NCBI GenBank assembly: GCA_016190155.1
Contig: JACPRB010000027.1
Coordinates: forward strand, 1 to 42,660
Direction: 5' to 3'
Length of the DNA stretch: 42,660 nt
Source: Planctomycetota bacterium
GTDB taxonomy: Bacteria; Planctomycetota; MHYJ01; JACPRB01
Within the stretch, counting starts at the first letter, position 1. Each line of letters starts with the position of its first letter. Below the pieces are notes generated by a model, which saw only the letters and a list, made by a program, of their open reading frames with translations, had not been told where the DNA came from and made no database searches. Positions 38,873 to 42,660 of the stretch are shown here, piece after piece. A program made the translations under genes and the position numbers.

Positions 38873-41002
38873 TCATGCGTGCGGTTCGCCCGAAACCGGC
38901 TTCGGCTGCATGGTCGCGGCGAGGCTGTCCGCCGGACGCGGGTACTTCAGGTAGAACTCGCCCACTCCCGTTCGCACGTTGTTGAGCACGAAGCCCAACG
39001 GCTTCACGCCGATCCGGCCGAGCGTCTGGATCACGCGACGCAACGCGATCTTCTGGGTCTTCCCTTGGCTGACCACGAGGATGATGGCGTCCATGTGGGG
39101 AGCCAGCAACGTGCCGTCGGTCACCGCCATCAGCGGCGGGGTGTCGATGATCACGCGGTTGTACAGCCGGCTCGCCTCGTCCAGCAGCCACTTCATCCGC
39201 GCGGAGGACAGCAGGGACGCCGGTTGCGGCGGGATCATGCCGGTGGCCAGGAAGTCCAGACAGGGCACCGGCGTCGACTGCACCGTTTGTTCCAGCGTCA
39301 AGTCCTGCGTGAGGATCGAGGTCAGCCCGCGATCCTCCTCCAAGCCGAAGTACTTCGCCGTCTCGGACATGTAGAAATCGGTGTCGATGAGCAGTGTCCG
39401 GTTCCCCAGCTGCGCCAGGGTGATGGCCAGATTCGTCGCGGTGATCGTCTTGCCTTCGGAGGCTCCGGCGGCCGCCACCATGATCCGCCGCACGCTGCCG
39501 CCCTCGATGTCCCTCACGGACAACAGCACCGCCGCGCGCAGGCGGCGAAACGCCTCCGCGACCTGTGAACGATCATCCTGCCAGGAGGCGATCGGCGTCG
39601 GCACGTTGGTTTGATCCGGCTTTCGCTGCGGCACGACCGTCAGCACGGGCAGCCCGTAGGTCAACTCGATGTCTTCCGCCGTGCGCACGGTGTTGTCCAG
39701 GTACTCCACCAACAGCGTCGCCGCTCCGCCTCCGACAAGGGCCAGCACGACGGCGATCAAAAGGCTGTACAACAGACTGGGCCAGATCGCCTGGCTGGGC
39801 GGCTCGGCCGGACTGAGTACATACACGTTCGTCGCATCCAAGCCGCTGGAGATCTCCGATTCCTTGATGCGCAGGATGAGCGCGTCGTAAAGTGCGCGAA
39901 GAGCGTCCCGCTCCCGCCGCAGGACATCCACTTGCGCCTGCATGGCCTGCTGGTCCAGCCGCTCCTTGCGGACCTCCTCGAAGGCCTCCCGGGCCATCTT
40001 CGCCGTCTCCCGCAGCGCGTCCCGGCGTTGCACGAGCGCGTCGGCCTGCTTCCCGATCTCGTCTTCGACCTTGCGCCGCAGCTCCTTCGCGCGGGCCTCG
40101 GCGCCCGGCAGACCGGGGTATCCCGTGCCGTAGATCGCGCGCATCTCCTCCAGATCCCTCTGGCTGCGGGCGTGCTCCAGACGCAAGTCGTCGAGCGGAC
40201 GGATGTTCTCCGCCGCCAGGATCGGCTCCAGCTTGGCCACATCCCTCTGCGCCTTCTCGATGTCGGCGCACACCGTCTCCAGGCGACCCAGTTCGCGCCG
40301 CTCGTTCACGAGCGCCACCCCGGTGATCTCGATCATGCGCTGATAGACGGGATCCTCGGTGGGAAAAATCGCGTGCTGGGTGCAGTACTCGTTCAGCCGC
40401 CGCTCGCTCTCGTCCAGTGCCTTACGCAAGTCGCCGAGCCGGTCGAGCATGCGTACGTGGAGGTCCTTGATGCCCACCAGCTTGCGATCCAACGTCGCCC
40501 GCTTGTATTCATCGACGAGCGCGTTGACGATATCGGCGGCCACCTTCGGATCGTTCAGCCGTACGCCGACCTCCGCCACCCGGCTGTTGCGCACCCAATT
40601 CACCTGGAGCTTCCCGCGGAGCTCGTCGCTGCCGTATCTGCCTTCGAGCTTCAGCCGCTGGACGACGCTGTCCATCAGGCCCGCCCCTTGCAGGATGCGG
40701 AACTGTGTCTGATAGTAGTCCGGGTCGTAGGTATCCACGACCACCGGGGCGTTCAGGTTGCCCAAACGCGACTCCTGACGCTCGATCAGGATCTCGCTGC
40801 TCGCGAAATAGACCGGCTCCGCGCTCATCAGCTGATAGACGACCACCACCGAGACCAGCAGGGCCGCCGTCAAGAAGACCGTCAGACGCCCCCGCAGGAT
40901 CCGAATGACCTCGTAGATGAAAGGCCGGTCGGCGGTGGCGATCCTCTCTCGGTAGATACGAGGATGCGATAAAGGCGCGGTGTCGCGGTCTTCCGGACCC
41001 AT
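38873..41002 (-). CDS. Wzc/GumC-like polysaccharide co-polymerase with CpsD-type ATPase domain
   Basis: Wzz-type N-terminus with TM; coiled coil; second TM; AAAGASEGKTITATNLAITLAQLG; RVIIDTPPLMAVTDGTLLAPHMDAIILVV. ATG at 41002 with SD GGGAGG; TATAAT at 41029..41034. Confidence 0.88.
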   Translation of the reverse strand: MGPEDRDTAPLSHPRIYRERIATADRPFIYEVIRILRGRLTVFLTAALLVSVVVVYQLMSAEPVYFASSEILIERQESRLGNLNAPVVVDTYDPDYYQTQFRILQGAGLMDSVVQRLKLEGRYGSDELRGKLQVNWVRNSRVAEVGVRLNDPKVAADIVNALVDEYKRATLDRKLVGIKDLHVRMLDRLGDLRKALDESERRLNEYCTQHAIFPTEDPVYQRMIEITGVALVNERRELGRLETVCADIEKAQRDVAKLEPILAAENIRPLDDLRLEHARSQRDLEEMRAIYGTGYPGLPGAEARAKELRRKVEDEIGKQADALVQRRDALRETAKMAREAFEEVRKERLDQQAMQAQVDVLRRERDALRALYDALILRIKESEISSGLDATNVYVLSPAEPPSQAIWPSLLYSLLIAVVLALVGGGAATLLVEYLDNTVRTAEDIELTYGLPVLTVVPQRKPDQTNVPTPIASWQDDRSQVAEAFRRLRAAVLLSVRDIEGGSVRRIMVAAAGASEGKTITATNLAITLAQLGNRTLLIDTDFYMSETAKYFGLEEDRGLTSILTQDLTLEQTVQSTPVPCLDFLATGMIPPQPASLLSSARMKWLLDEASRLYNRVIIDTPPLMAVTDGTLLAPHMDAIILVVSQGKTQKIALRRVIQTLGRIGVKPLGFVLNNVRTGVGEFYLKYPRPADSLAATMQPKPVSGEPHA

Positions 41003-41146
41003 CCTGCCTCCCAAATCCGAGCTTTCATATTATACTCCAGTTTGAATGCGCGGCGATGGGGTCCGAACGGCAGATCCGTACACGGGCCAATCCGCAGCTC
41101 TTGAGGAACGGGCGGATCTTCCCTCGATGAATGGAGACCCGGTGCC

Positions 41147-42660
41147 ATGACTGCGGGCGCCTGGGTGATTGCGACGGCTGTTTACCTCATTCTGGCCTAC
41201 TTCGGGGGCTTGGCCGCGCTCCGCCTCCTGGTCGCCCTGGCCGGCTCCCGCCAGCGAGCCCGCCTGCTGGCCGCGCTCCGCCTCGTGGACCACGCGAACG
41301 TGTCTCTCGCAAAATCCATGCCGCCTCTGAGCCTGGCGATCCTTCCGGGACGCAATCCCGCGGCTCTGTACGAAACGATCTCGACCGCCGTGACGCTCGA
41401 GTATCCAGGACTCGAGATCATCGTCGTTCTCGATGCGGGTCGCGCCGACATCTTCGGTCCCCTGATCCCCGCGTTCGAGCTTTCGCGCGCCTACCGGGTC
41501 TACAAGCATCCGGTGCGCCATGAACGCATCCGAGCCGTCTATGCTTCCACCCGCTTTCCACAGCTGCTCTTGATCGACAAGCCGGAAGGCGATCCCGCCG
41601 ACGACCTCAACGCCGCGCTCAACGTGGCCAACGCGCCGTTCTTCATGTTCATCGAGGCGGGGACGCGCCTGAATCCGCAGTCGCTGCGCGCGCTCTTCCT
41701 GACATGGAGCCAAGCGCCCGAAACGACCGCCATCGGCATCGCCCCGTCGCGTATCCGCCCCATCGTCGCCAGCGCCGTCATGGAAACCGCGACCCAGGAA
41801 TTCCCGCTCTCGACGGACTGGTCCTGGGCCACGCTCGCCTCCAGCCTTTGCGGGACGAACGCCCTCGCCGTGTACCGCAAGAAATCGCTGGAGTTGGTGG
41901 GCGGGTTCAGCATCCGCGCGCGAAACCCTCGGGTGGATACCCCGATACGGCTCATCGAGAAGCTGCGCCGACTGGGAATCATGGCCGGCACCGTCTTCTG
42001 CCCCGTCCCGATCGCGTCCGAGAGTTGCCCCGGCACGGTCGATTTGATCCGCCGACATCAAGCCGGGATGCTGGACGCCCTGTCGCACCACGGCGGGGAG
42101 GCCATGAGCTCCGGCTCCCTCGGCACCGCCGGCGCCATCGTCTATCTCGTCCTGTTCGAGGCCGCGCGCCCCGTGATCGAAAGCGCCGCCTTTCTTTTCC
42201 TCTATATCGCGGCGCTGCAAGGGTGGGTGGATCCGACGACCCTGCTGATGACGATCGCCGTCATCTTGGCCGCCTTGGTGATGGGAACCGGCTTCGGCAC
42301 CTTCAGCCAGGCCGGCTTCGCCGAAACGGACGCCACCGGCTCGGGAACCCCGGGACGCTTGCTGGCGACCGTGCTGTCCCCCCTCGGCGCGCATCCGGTC
42401 GCGCTCTGGGGACGGCTCCTGGGGCTGATGGACCACCTGACGTTGCCCCCCAAGAAGATTCGAACTCCGACGGTGGCGGCCGCCGCCGATCAAAGTCAAG
42501 CGCGCCCCTCGACTTCCGTCATCGCCGTCCAGCCCGATCTCCCCACGCCGACGCACCCGGCGCCTCCGCCGCTCGCGTGGGCCGCCACGGGTTTGAGGTC
42601 GCGTCACGCCCCGCCGCCGCCCGCCCCCGCCGTCGAGGAGGCTCCGGTGGAAGTGGAGCC
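41147..42660 (+). CDS. GT2-like membrane glycosyltransferase-fold protein, truncated by window end
   Basis: Not in the supplied ORF track because no stop occurs before the edge; translated by eye: MTAGAWVIATAVYLILAYFGG...ALYETISTAVTLEYPGLEIIVVLDAGRAD...NVANAPFFMFIEAGTRLNPQSLRALF...GGFSIRARNPRVDTPIRLIEKLRRLG; Pro-rich C-terminus. Confidence 0.7.
   Translation, partial: MTAGAWVIATAVYLILAYFGGLAALRLLVALAGSRQRARLLAALRLVDHANVSLAKSMPPLSLAILPGRNPAALYETISTAVTLEYPGLEIIVVLDAGRADIFGPLIPAFELSRAYRVYKHPVRHERIRAVYASTRFPQLLLIDKPEGDPADDLNAALNVANAPFFMFIEAGTRLNPQSLRALFLTWSQAPETTAIGIAPSRIRPIVASAVMETATQEFPLSTDWSWATLASSLCGTNALAVYRKKSLELVGGFSIRARNPRVDTPIRLIEKLRRLGIMAGTVFCPVPIASESCPGTVDLIRRHQAGMLDALSHHGGEAMSSGSLGTAGAIVYLVLFEAARPVIESAAFLFLYIAALQGWVDPTTLLMTIAVILAALVMGTGFGTFSQAGFAETDATGSGTPGRLLATVLSPLGAHPVALWGRLLGLMDHLTLPPKKIRTPTVAAAADQSQARPSTSVIAVQPDLPTPTHPAPPPLAWAATGLRSRHAPPPPAPAVEEAPVEVE

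Noticed and set aside
41030-42607. 525-aa minus ORF
   Set aside because: Antisense to the open GT2-like frame, which has TM segments and family-like motifs.

Overview
High-GC bacterial chromosomal window, about 42.7 kb. Gene content (ECF sigma/carboxypeptidase-regulatory fusion, DUF1573-rhodanese-MauE cluster, HEAT-repeat giants) suggests Planctomycetota or a neighbouring phylum; this is inference only. About 34 CDSs are supported. They include a membrane-protein/winged-helix regulator operon behind a palindromic promoter, a Tat-exported molybdenum hydroxylase cluster with XdhC and MobA-like maturases, nadA, queD, an SDR, and two ~1.4k-aa paralogs (degenerate GGDEF + STAND-type ATPase + duplicated 'LYPxGH' module + HEAT-like repeats) separated by an MFS transporter. 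Further along are an ECF sigma-TM-carboxypeptidase-regulatory fusion, a DEDD exonuclease, an MBL hydrolase, thiC, a NifU-like gene with an in-frame UGA, a cysteine desulfurase, fdhD, a glcD-like oxidase, MauE/rhodanese/DUF1573, a Wzc-like protein and a GT2-like protein cut by the window edge. Strongest leads: (1) a NifU C-terminal-domain gene (31174..31461, minus) whose conserved CxxC reads CSG-UGA-PSS, with 28 family-matching sense codons after the UGA, so a candidate selenoprotein next to a NifS-type desulfurase and near fdhD; (2) the paired degenerate-GGDEF/STAND/LYPxGH/HEAT giants; (3) several families of short-period dispersed intergenic repeats, one of which has become the C-terminal tail of XdhC. 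No tRNA, rRNA, CRISPR array, transposase or phage genes were recognised.
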